From positions 27,294,333 to 27,358,332 of the forward strand of contig OX419756.1 of assembly GCA_948567375.1 (NCBI GenBank): 64,000 bases of DNA, in the 5' to 3' direction. Positions 44,842 to 54,775 of this stretch are shown here, in pieces. Position 1 is the first letter of the stretch, and each line of letters begins with the position of its first letter. The position numbers and the translations under genes were made by a program. This DNA comes from Lunularia cruciata (Eukaryota; Streptophyta; Marchantiopsida; Lunulariales; Lunulariaceae). The notes below the pieces were generated by a model. The model was not told the origin of the DNA, searched no databases, and saw only the letters and a list, made by a program, of their open reading frames with translations.

Positions 44842-47800
44842 CCCAAGAAGTCAAATAAGTTGCAAATGTTCATCCATTCTTTACATAACTTGAATTTTCT
44901 TTCTAGTAGTGCCTTAGTCATAATTTCAACAATCATATTCTCAGTCCTATAGTAGTTAAGGATACTTTTCCTTGTGCCATCCACTTCCTAGCAAAATGAT
45001 AGATCATGTCAATATGCTTACACTATGCAAAGGAAATCAAAATGCTTCAACAACTTCAAAGCTCCTTGGTTGTCACACTTGATTTCCATAATATCAATCT
45101 ACATTCCCAAATCTTTAAGTAAGTTGCATACCCATGATACCTCCTTCACAATTTGTCTTTATGCCATGTATTCAACCTCAATATTGATGCAAAAATTGTA
45201 GGTTGCAATTGGCTAGACCGGCTAATAGCTCCTCCATTGAATTTGAATACATAGTGGTTGTAGATTGGCAGGATACCTAGATTTTTAGTTGGCATTATAG
45301 AAGCCTTGCAAACACATCTTGATGTTGTTGCTCTTGTAATTGATGTTGTTGTCAATTATTCCATGGATGTATCATATGATTGATTTGATTGCCTCCCAAT
45401 AAGATGTAATAAGCATAGCTATATAGTGTGCCAAAGCTCCCACAATATAAATAATGTTTGGTCAAGTGAGTACACACTAACAAGTAGTGCAAGCTTCCCA
45501 TTACTTTAATATAAGAGTAAAAGGTTGTATCTAGCTCCTTACCTTCCTCTTGATTGAGGTACTCAATGGTTTTGATTCTACATTTGGTGAGTCCATACTT
45601 GCTGACCAGATCATGTGCAAACTGCTTATGGGTCAATTTTTATGTTTGGTCTGCCCAATCTCTTGCAATCTATATGCCAAGGAAGAAAGTTGCCTCTCCA
45701 AGATCCCAAACATCAAATGTTGTCAAGATTTACTTCTTCACATACTCCATTATAGCCAAGTGCTTTGATGCAATCAAAAATTTTATCTCATTAACATAGA
45801 CCAATGTAAAGATTTTCACCTCCTCATATTGGAGGATGTAGATTCAAATATCAACCTCTAATGCTTGAAATCCTATCCTTCAAACTCTTTCTTTAGCCTT
45901 GTGTGCCATGCTCTTAACACTTGCTTAAGAGCATAGATTGCTTGGTGCAAACAATATGCAATTCTTAGGTCACCCTCCTCATAGCTCCTAGGCTTGCACA
46001 AAATAGCTCTTCCTCCAACTTTCTATTTACAAATGTTATCTTCACCTTTGATGCATGCTTTTTACTTCCACATTCATTAATAACACTCTCAAGGATGTAT
46101 TTTTGCTCATTGGAGGCAAAGATCTCATTAAAATCTACTTCTTCATGTTGATTCTATCCCTTAGCTACCAACCTTGTTTTGCATTGATTGATTTGCCATG
46201 AGCATCTCTCTTGAACACCCATTTGACTGATATAGGTTTCACTCTATCAAGCAATTCTTTTATCATCCAAGTACTATTAGCATGGAACAATTTTATCTCC
46301 TTATCCATGCATTTTTGCACTTCTCTGATTGATTTGAAGCCAATGCCTCCATGCATGTTTTCAGCTCTATATTAAATTCTATCAATTGAGTTGTTGCCAT
46401 GTACCACTCTCTTGGCGGGTAGCATTTAGATGAATGTCTTTCTTGTGAAGGATAACACCTTACTTCAATAATGACATTTGTTCGTTGATACCTTACTTCC
46501 ATAATGACATTTGTTGGTTGAGTAGCATCTGCATCATCTTCCTCTTTAGGTGAAAATATGTTATCCAACATGAACAAATATATTCTTTCTTCTAGATTAT
46601 CCTTATCTTCCTTATTTATATTATTACTCAAATTATTGCTGACTTCAAGTTCTATTTTCTTTACAATGTTGTTGTATTTCTTGAAAAACACATCCTTGTT
46701 GATGATGATTTTATGATTTGGAAAGAGCACTTGATAAGCCTTACAATGAGACTTATATTTGACAAAAATGACAAGCAGACTTTTGGGCTCTAGTTTTCTT
46801 CCTTTGTGCTTAGGTACATGCACAAAAACCATTACTCCAAAAGCACACATATGTGCTATATTTGGTTTCTTCTCAAAGAATAGATCCTATAGAGTTGCTA
46901 CTTCATGAGTCACCAGCAGTGATCTATTATGGATGTAGTTGGCAGTCATCACTGCCTCTCTGCACATGTTAGTGTTGATTTGTGCATATCCAATCATCGC
47001 TCTTTCCATTTCCATCATCATCTTGTTGAACCATTCTGTAGCTCCATTTTGCTCAAGTGTGTAGGGTGCTGTAGTCTCATGGATTATGCCCTTCTTTTCC
47101 AGAAAGTATCCTAGGTGGTGGTTTAGGTATTGCTGTCCATTATCAGCCCTAATACACTTGATTTTACACCCCATTTGAGTCTCCAATATTTCTATCACAT
47201 TCTTGACCTCTACAAGTTCTAACTTGAACTTGACACAAGCAACAACCAACAACTTGAGTAATCATCCAAGAAGGTAGCAATTTACTTGTTACCTCCCATT
47301 GAGTCCAACTCCAATGGTCCTCAAACATCTATATTCAGTAGTCCATTACCTTTGTGCTCTCATGCTTTGATTTTGGGAGCTTAAGTCTAGATTGCTTCCT
47401 CAGCACGCATGGTTTGCATACCTTCTTGTTAGTAAATTTGAAGGCTTAGGCATGAAATTCATTCCTTTTACCATGCTCTTCTCTTAAAGCTTAGCCAATT
47501 TTTGTAGCCAAGGACCCGTATTGCTCATGCCATAGTTGAGGGGTCTCTTTTGTTGCCAATAGTGCTATCTTGAAGGTTTGAATAAGGCATGATACAAAAT
47601 AATCCACCTACTCACTTGGCCATTGACACTTCCTCACTTGATTCTGATTGTTCTAAGCTTCCTATAAGCCTTGAGCTGGAAACAATTGCTTTTGATATGC
47701 CACTTCTTTTTGCAATAGAAATATCTTATTCTTCCTTCACTTGCTCTAAATGTTCAAGATTCTTCTAGGAATTGGCTTTGGCAGCAAATGCCTTGGCTTT

Positions 47801-48300
47801 TGCCTTGGATGTACTTCAATCAAGGTGCTATATTGATACAATCATCTCATACTCCTTGGGTAGACCTCCAAGAACTGCCAATGCCACTTCATTGTCAACA
47901 ATGCTCTGCCCTATTGCCAATAAATTGGTAGCAATCTCTCTTACATATGGAACATACTTGGTGATATGCTTTGCTTTGTGTAATTTCAGTCCACTCAATT
48001 CCTTTCATAGTTTCAATTGTTGTGCAATTGTCTTAGCTATGTAAATGCTTCTTTAACTCATCTCATGCATGTTTGGTAGTCTTGGTGTTAGCAAGTGTGG
48101 TTAGGTGATGATCTTTGACATTGTGCCCAATGAGTGCAATTGCCTCTTCATCCTTGGTAGAGTCCCTCTCCTTGGAAAACCCCACCTGCTTGAGCTTTTC
48201 ATTATACACTATCTTCCATAACTTCTGCTTAATTTCATATGCATGGCCATGTTGCATAATTATTGACATTCAATGCATTGATAAACTTACTTCCTCCCAT
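44842..48300 (-). pseudogene. D gag-pol remnant (copia)
   Basis: Gag start near 48300 (MGGSKFINALNVNNYATW), then a frameshift into YEIKQKLWKIVYNEKLKQVG. Integrase at 47252-46887 (IKCIRADNGQQY; NGATEWFNK at the usual NGxAE position). A further integrase C-terminal piece at 46850-46650 has KLEPKSLLVIFVKY. RT starts near 46330 (ISVKWVFKRDAHG). Its catalytic loop at 45799-45788 reads Y-V-N-E instead of Y-V-D-D. RNase H ends near 44800 (RTENMIVEIMTKALLERKF). Stops and frameshifts occur throughout. The order integrase before RT defines copia. Confidence 0.85.
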
Positions 48301-48355
48301 CCTTGAACACTTCTCCTAAAAATGCAACATCTAGGTGTCAAGCAGGTCCATAACT

Positions 48356-48592
48356 TGATGAAGGATAGAATTTATTAATAGCTGAACATATAGTGGGGTT
48401 TGTAGCATATGTACCCTAAATATTTCCTCATTGACTTATCAAGAAGCTCAACCCACACCTTATCAAGAATCCCACAAGATCCTAATAATCTAATATCTTC
48501 AAGATAACACAATTGACTCATCATCTTTACCCACTCCTAAAGCTTGTCTAATCATGCAAGCATTTGAACTATCAAAATGGTTTTTACTAACA
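48356..48592 (-). repeat. D 5' LTR
   Basis: 237 bp, TGATGAAGGATAG...TTACTAACA on the plus strand. No clear Met-tRNA primer site could be read next to it; the first internal bases on the minus strand are AGTTATGGACCTGC. Confidence 0.8.
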
Positions 48593-48718
48593 AAAAGGTA
48601 TCCACTTCACAATGTAACATAAGAGCCTATTCCTCATCTCCACCATGGATAAGTGGTTATATATGAGTTTGAAGATTCCATGGTGATCATAATATCAACT
48701 ACTAGTGGTGGGGGAATA

Positions 48719-48799
48719 TGTAATAATATTCAATCAGAAAAAGCTAATATGGAGTTAGTATGAGCTAAATATAGCTGAAAAAGGTAGAACTAGGTATTC
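48719..48799 (+). repeat. C 3' LTR fragment
   Basis: Begins TGTAATAATATT after GGTGGGGGAATA, matching the polypurine/LTR junction of A2 in form. It is cut after about 80 bp, where the antisense B6 RT sequence begins. Confidence 0.7.
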
Positions 48800-51150
48800 T
48801 TGCTATTCATTTTCTTCACAATGACAATTAGAGACATCCATTCTGAATTCTCTACCTCAAAGATAAACCCAGCCTCCTTGAGCTTATCAATCTCCTCCTT
48901 CACAACCAAAGATATTGGTGGGCTAATGCGGTGTTGCTTTTGGCGGATTGATCTTGCATGTGACTCCACCTCTATCTTGTGCTCCTCCAAGGTGACTTCC
49001 TTCAAATCCTTGTAACTAAAAGCAAACACATGGATGAACTTGAGGAAAATCTCCTCAAATCTCACCTTCTCCTCCTTGGTAACATTTGGGCCATACTTGA
49101 GGGTAGCTAACCTTCTCTCTACCTCCTCAAGTGTCAATGGTGATTTGTCAAGGTCCTTCAAAACCTCTGGCTTAGGTGCAAAATCCATAGCACACAAAGG
49201 ATACACATCTGAATCAGATTCAGATTCATCCTCCTTTGTGGAAGTCTCCTCTTCCATGCTTGTGTCCACACTTGAAGCTCCTTCTTCAGAATCTGATTCC
49301 CAATAATCAGAAGATGGTGTATCTGAATGTGAAGTGTTGGTGGTATTAGTCACAGGAACTGTGACTCTATGGTTTGATGGCCCAATCCTCAAGTACCCTT
49401 TGTGCCATCGATCAGTTGTGCGTGCTGCTCTCAACCATGGCCTCCCAAGAAGTAAGTCATAGCTTGAATCCTTCAAGACTTGGAAAGTCATGAGATTTTG
49501 AACTCCCATAACTGAAACTAGCACTTTATCCATCACCCCTATTGGTCAAACTTGTTGCTTGTTTGCCATGCTCACCACAAATGTTGAAGGTCTTGAGGGT
49601 ATCATACCCAACTTCTTCATCAACCTTTCTGACATGGCATTCACTGCTGATCCTCCATCAACCAATGCATCCTTGATGTTGTGACCATTCACTCTCACAT
49701 CAATCTTGAAAGCATATTCACAAGCCTCCCATGGTGCTGGCTTGGCATCCACCACCCCCATTGATATTGGAGCTTTTGCCTTCTTCTTCTTGTTGCTCCT
49801 TGTAGAACTCAAACCATCTCTAAGCTCCTTTCTCAAGGTAGGGTTCAAAGCGATCAATTGGCCCACTGTGATGTTAGCCTTGTGACTACCAACATCCTCC
49901 AACACATTGTAGTTCCATTGTTGCTTGGAGATCAAGAAGTCCTCCATCCCCAACTTCTTCCTTGGAGTCTTTGTTGTTGATGGTGTTGAGGTGCGAGTGC
50001 TCCTAGTAGACATAGGAGTATCTTTGCTTGGAGTGAATCCTTGAGAAGAGTGAACATCCTCTGCAAAACGAGCTCTCTTCTTCTCTTGTGCCAAAAGCTC
50101 CAAATTAAGACTCTTGGAGTTTGAGCACTCTCCCTTCTCATACTTGCTCTCCACCACATCTATGGATGCTATCCTCTTACCTTTGTTTGGATAAGGACCC
50201 ACTTGGGTTTCACTACCACCCTCTTTCCCTCTATTGGCTCCCTCATAACCCCTTCCTCCATGGTAAGTGGAATTTGGGCAATTCCTTTGGATATGGCCTC
50301 TTCCTCCACAACCAAAACAATTCCAATCATTGAAATTGTTGGCTGGTTGAACTCCTCTATATGGATAGTTTCCATAACTCCTAGGCCCTCTCCCTACATT
50401 CTGATCCACCTCTCTCTTCTCCTATAGTTGCACCACATTGATCTTGAGATCCACAAGTTGTTCTGTGATGGTTTGAAGTGGATCCTTTGGTGGAGGTGCA
50501 AGAATTGGAGCAACTACTACTTGTGGTGCAACCCTTGTCACCAAAGTATCAGAAGTTCCACCACACTTTTAGCTTTGAGGAGGATGCTCAACCTCCTTCA
50601 CCACCAAATCACTCTCATCCCCTTCTAAACTCTCCTCCATACGAATTGCGATCTTGATAGCTTCAACCTTGGAAGAAGGTTTCTCTATCTCACCTTGCTT
50701 CTAATTTGTGTTCTCAACCCTCCCACAAAATTCTTGGTGAGCATGGCCCCTATGCCAATCATTGTAGTCTCCACCCTTCCTCAACACTATGCAAAATCTG
50801 GACTCTAACTTTTCCACTCTTTCCACATAGACTCTCACTTTCTCTCCTTCTCCTTGCTTGAGAAATGTAACCTCACTCATCAATCTCTCATAACTCTCAT
50901 CAGGAAGAAAGTTCTCAATGAGTGTTGAAGTCAAAGTCTCCTAAGACTCCTCTTCCCCATCTCTCCTCTCTCTCTTTTGGTATTCTGACTCATACCATGT
51001 AAGTGTTGCATCCTCAAATAAATCTGGTAATAATGAGGCCCACTCATTCTTCCTCCTCTCATTGTTTCCTATGCAAGCTCTCTTGAAGTTTCTCACAAAG
51101 GCCTCCACATCTTCTCCATCCTTGCCAAAGAAAACTGGAAATTTCCCCAT
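48800..51150 (-). pseudogene. gag-pol: B6 gag, protease and start of RT
   Basis: Gag starts MGKFPVFFGKDGEDVEAF at 51150 and is broken by a stop near 50941, a deletion near 50790 (loss of the DDVETT region) and further lesions to about 50430. From 50409 the zinc knuckle to protease part is open (ALVDGGSAVNAM). A stop follows at 49546 (equivalent to the VRPVGV region), then a frame to 48790 reaches the start of RT (EFVENSEW-type segment) and stops at the junction. Non-functional. Confidence 0.87.
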
Positions 51151-51395
51151 CTTAACCTCTCACTATCTTTCTTTCTCTCAATTTTTTTCTCTTTTCTTTT
51201 CTCTCACTTTATTACTAATAGAGTATATACATGACTAACACCATCTGAGAATAATCCACTCTAGGGAACAAAAAAAGTTCAGGTTTCTCTAAGATTTCTA
51301 TAGCAACATCAAATCCTAGAGTGCATATTAATCCTAACTCTCATGGATAGTTTATCCATAAGTTGAAAGATTATCTCCATCACTAATCTTGAGAA

Positions 51396-51860
51396 CTAGT
51401 TGATGAAGGTGGTAGTTGTTTCAGTAGCTATACTAAGACTCTCTCCAAGATCCTTCACCAAAGTCTCCAAAAGTGATTTTACTCCACTACACTCATGTCC
51501 TTTTGGATGTCCTTTTGGAAGTCCACAAACCTCACACAGCTCCTTGGTCTTAGATCTTCTCCCTCCCAATCTTAGTGAAGAAGGTCCAACATGCAAACCC
51601 AAGTCAAGTAAGCCTCTCCTTTCCCTCAATCTCTTGCTCTCAAAGGTCAATGGACATGAACTTGCCTTATGTCCCTTCTCTCCACATAGAAAGCACTTAG
51701 ACTCACTCTTTCCTCCAAGTGGTGTAGGTTTTTGGATACTCTCAACACTTTCTTCAAATTCTGTTGTAAACTCTCTTTTCCTCAAATCCACCCCTAAAAT
51801 CACCTCAAACCCTTGGGGAACCTTGCATAATCTTAATTTCCACTCTTGATGACCCTCCAT
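51396..51860 (-). pseudogene. B6 ORFb with altered C-terminus
   Basis: Starts MEGHQEWKLRL and keeps the CCHC knuckle. The region after CEVCG is rearranged (GLPKGHPKGHEC, a local duplication). The C-terminal end differs (ATETTTTFIN) because of a small deletion. Confidence 0.7.
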
Positions 51861-52515
51861 GTTCCCAAGATGAATCTAAACACTCAAACATACTTTTTGT
51901 TGATCTCAAACTCCTCATGCATGAGATCTCCATTCTGTAGAATTGACCCTTCCTCACAATGTAACTCAAATCTCCCAACCTGTATGTAAAAGTCCTTTGA
52001 AATTTTTCACACTAGATAACAACTCTAGGTCGTTCCTCCTTGCAAAATTTCAGATCTTTTCATCAAGCCAATCGGCCTAGACACCTTTCTATTCAGCACA
52101 CATAGTTCAGATTTGGTCTCAAAACCACCCCCCTCACTTCAAAAACTCATCGCCCTGCGCAAAAATGATCTCTCTCAAATTTTTGTAGCAGCAGGTACAA
52201 TACAATGCACTGAATTTTCTTGGAAATTTTCAAGACAATTCATTGAAAATTGAAGAAATGGCACACTCTGTACAATTTTCCAAAGAGCATGCAGTTGCGG
52301 GAGCACTTTACCCTATCAACTTTCAAAAATTCTAGCCCAGTGCGCATAGTAGCTCTCATAATAATATCAAGTGTGCTAACTATAAGATATCCCAAGCTAT
52401 CATGTGTAGAAATTTCAAGTCCAGATCTCAAACTTGAGATTTTGCCCAAAATCACCTTAATCCCCAAAATCTACAATCCACCTCACACAATCTCTCCAAT
52501 TCCTCTCATGTGTAC

Positions 52516-53207
52516 TGTAACACCCATTTGTGCATGTGTGTGGTATTGTGATATTTAGCTTGGTATTACAAGTACTTAAGAGATACTATTTATATAGAGA
52601 TAAAGGATGGTTCTATATTAGTCATGGTTAGCTAAAGTTAGTCATAGCTAAGATAGATGGGACCTTACTTTAGAGGAAGTAGAAAAGATGAGCACCACTA
52701 TTTTGGATTTTAGTGTGTTGACTTGGTATTATTCCTAGGTGTTTGGCTTTGGGGAAAGAGTTGAGAACTCTTGGGCCCGCAAGCCTTTTTGTTTTGGATT
52801 CTTCTTTAGTCCAAGGATAGCCCATGTGAAGGAATCCTTGCTTTAGTGGTTTGGTCAAGATAAGACCACATGCTTAGAGGAATATGCCCATGTGAATGGA
52901 TATTCCTTTCTACTTTTTGACTTTACTTGACTTTTAGTCTAGTAACTTGAGTTACTACGGTAATTAGTAACTTTGGTACGTAACTATTTCACAAGTATAT
53001 AAACAAGGGGTGAGGAGGTACTCATCATCCTTTCATTTGCAACTATCTCTCTCTCATTGAGTTCTCTAGTGAGCAATGTCTTGAGTCTTGGAGTGTTAGC
53101 CTTGGAGGAGTATGATGTAGTTGGGCTTCCTTGCCTTCTTAGTCCATGGTGCGCTACCATAATAGCCATCAGAGGTTCATCCTGAGTGAGAGACATGCCG
53201 GCTCACA
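52516..53207 (+). repeat. B7 5' LTR
   Basis: 692 bp, long subtype with the ACCACATGCTTAG segment. Contains the promoter described separately. Confidence 0.95.
52917..53003 (+). promoter_or_regulatory. B7 LTR promoter: paired W-box-like motifs and TATA box
   Basis: TTGACT at 52917-52922 and 52927-52932, ten bases apart, then a palindromic GTAACTTGAGTTAC and TATATAAA at 52996-53003. TTGAC[C/T] is the WRKY factor core. The arrangement recurs in every B LTR here. Stress control is inferred only. Confidence 0.55.
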
Positions 53208-53419
53208 TTTTTGGTTCCGTTGCCGGGACCTCTCTAGAAGGCAAGATAATGTTCCGCGTCCAATTCTACATTAGGCAGAAGGAGGCTATGAGAGCTCACT
53301 TGGAGAGAACATTAGGAGAGGAGAGGGCTGAACTTATGTTAGAGAACCAAGATCCATTTGTATACCCTGTAGTTCATTATGATGTCTTTGAGGTGATTTT
53401 GTACATCTTGTACACATGA
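53186..53419 (+). CDS. B7 ORFa
   Basis: 77 codons in the same frame as ORFb and gag-pol (ORFb ATG is 882 nt downstream of the ORFa start; gag ATG is 708 nt further; both multiples of 3, as in B2). Stops separate them, so simple readthrough cannot join them. The content is as in B2. It may be translated, may be an upstream ORF, or may be non-coding leader. Confidence 0.4.
   Translation: MRDMPAHIFGSVAGTSLEGKIMFRVQFYIRQKEAMRAHLERTLGEERAELMLENQDPFVYPVVHYDVFEVILYILYT
53212..53229 (+). promoter_or_regulatory. B7 primer-binding site, tRNA-Glu type
   Basis: TGGTTCCGTTGCCGGGAC, identical to B2 and B8 (62659-62676). Confidence 0.75.
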
Positions 53420-54067
53420 GAGGAATTGGAGAGATTGTGTGAGGTGGATTGTAGATTTTGGGGATTAAGGTGATTTTGGGTAAAATCTCAAGTTTGAGAT
53501 CTGGACTTGAGATTTCTACACATGATAGCTTGGGTTATCTTTCAGTTAGCACACTTGAAATTATTGAGAGAGCTTCTATGCGCATTGGGCTAGAATTTTT
53601 GAAAGTTGATAGGGTAAAGTGCTCCCGCAACTGCATGCTCTCTGGAAAATTGTACAGAGTCTGCCATTTCTTCAATTTTCAGTGAATTGTCCTGAAAATT
53701 TCCAAGGAAATTGAGTGCATTGTATCCTACCTGCTGCCACAAAAATGAGAGAGAGATCGTTATTGTGCAAGGCGTTATGAGTTTTTGAAGTGAGAGGGGT
53801 GGTTTTCAGACCAAATCTAAAATATGGATGCTGAATAGAAAGGTGTCTAGGCCAAAAGGCTCAATGAAAAGATCTGAAATTTTGCAGGGAGGGACGCCCT
53901 GGAGTTGTGCTCAAGTGTGGAAAATTTCAGAGGACTGTGACATATTGGTTGGGAGATTTGAGTGACATTGTGAGGAAGGGTCAATTCTGCAGAGTGGAGA
54001 TCTCATGCATGAGAAGTTTGAGATCAACAAAAAGCATGTTTGAGTGTTTAGATTCATCTTGGGGAAC

Positions 54068-54541
54068 ATGGAGGGTCATCAAGAGTGGAAATTGAGATTA
54101 TGCAAGGTTCCCCAAGGGTTTGAGGTGATTGTAGGGGTGGATTTGAGGAAAAGAGAGTTTACAATAGAATTTGAAGAGAGTATTGAGAGGATCCAAAAAC
54201 CTACACCACTTGGAGGAAAGAGTGAGTCTAAGTGCTTTCTATGTGGAGAGAATGGACATAAGGCAAGTTCATGTCCATTGACCTTTGAGAGCAAGAGATT
54301 GAGGGAAAGGAGAGGCTTACTTGACTTGGGTTTGCATGTTGGACCTTCTTCACCAAGATTGGGAGGGAGAAGATCTAAGACCAAGGAGTTGTGTGAGGTT
54401 TGTGGAGTTGAAGGACTTCCAAAAGGACATGAGTGTAGTGGAGTAAAAGCACTTTTGGAAACTTTGGTGAAGGATCTTGGAGAGAGTCTTAGTACAGCTA
54501 CAGAAATACTACCACCTTCATCAGCTAGTTCTCAAGATTAG
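54068..54541 (+). CDS. B7 ORFb, zinc-knuckle protein upstream of gag
   Basis: About 157 codons from MEGHQEWKLRL; an upstream in-frame ATG at 54044 would add eight residues. The start was chosen because MEGHQEW is conserved in B3, B6 and B8. It has CCHC knuckle CFLCGENGHKASSC, a basic KRLRERR stretch, then Cys/His cluster CEVCGVEGLPKGHEC, and a Ser/Pro-rich end. An extra ORF before gag is known in some Tat/Ogre elements, but I do not recognise this protein as theirs. A nucleic-acid-binding or accessory role is inferred. Confidence 0.7.
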   Translation: MEGHQEWKLRLCKVPQGFEVIVGVDLRKREFTIEFEESIERIQKPTPLGGKSESKCFLCGENGHKASSCPLTFESKRLRERRGLLDLGLHVGPSSPRLGGRRSKTKELCEVCGVEGLPKGHECSGVKALLETLVKDLGESLSTATEILPPSSASSQD

Positions 54542-54710
54542 TGATGGAGATAATCTTTCAACTTATGGATAAACTATCCATGAGAGTTAGATTAATATGC
54601 ACTCTAGGATTTGATGTTGCTATAGAAATCTTGGAGCAACCTGAACCTTTTGTGTTCCCTAGAGTGGATTATTCTCAGATGGTGTTAGTCATGTATATAC
54701 TCTATTAGTA

Positions 54711-54775
54711 ATAGAGTGAGAGAAAAGAAAAGAGAAAAAAAAATTGAGAGAAAAGAAAGATAGTGAGGGGTTAAG
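54711..54775 (+). promoter_or_regulatory. Purine-rich leader in front of gag
   Basis: About 65 bases almost wholly A and G, directly before the gag ATG. Also present before gag in B1, B2, B3 and B6. It could aid internal translation start or act as a second polypurine tract; neither is shown. Confidence 0.4.

Larger units (their letters stand above)
44602..48592 (-). mobile_element. D: Ty1/copia retrotransposon, antisense, inserted in the C chromodomain
   Basis: Two direct ~238-bp LTRs (44602-44839 and 48356-48592) flank minus-strand gag, integrase, RT and RNase H in copia order. In element sense the LTRs run TGTTAG...ATCA, and TTGGGAG precedes the 3' LTR. The host flanks are A-rich (GGAAAA on the left, AAAAGG on the right), so a 4-5 bp duplication of A residues fits. 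The chromodomain of C continues on both sides. Confidence 0.85.
41757..48710 (+). pseudogene. pol: C pol remnant
   Basis: An RT fragment (IFMDQMH-like, 41826 on) leads to the catalytic loop region, where the frame after the insertion reads LDEILIYNKMEVKHKNHVQ (L-D-E instead of L-D-D). RNase H is seen as VDFDASNFANRVVLQHEFLGG (about 42938). Integrase pieces at about 43560-44330 include SKQIHLAPTMDASP. The chromodomain starts near 44505 (DCILACHDIQHG, YKILWK) and is split at 44601 by element D. Stops are frequent; non-functional. Confidence 0.78.
41757..48799 (+). mobile_element. C: decayed chromovirus, 5'-truncated, carrying two insertions
   Basis: Pieces are 41757-41889, 42512-44601 and 48593-48718, then a 3' LTR start at 48719. 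They align in order with A2 RT, RNase H, integrase and chromodomain. The interruptions are a 622-bp insertion (41890-42511) and copia element D (44602-48592). The LTR (TGTAATAATATTC) is cut at about 48799 by B6. Related to family A but much more diverged. Confidence 0.8.

Noticed and set aside
53212-53229. A tRNA gene at the primer site
   Set aside because: Only 18 nt complementary to a tRNA 3' end are present, at the expected place for a primer-binding site. There is no cloverleaf.
54542-54775. Readthrough or fusion of ORFb with gag
   Set aside because: Although in the same frame, the 234-nt gap holds several stop codons, so suppression of a single codon would not join them.
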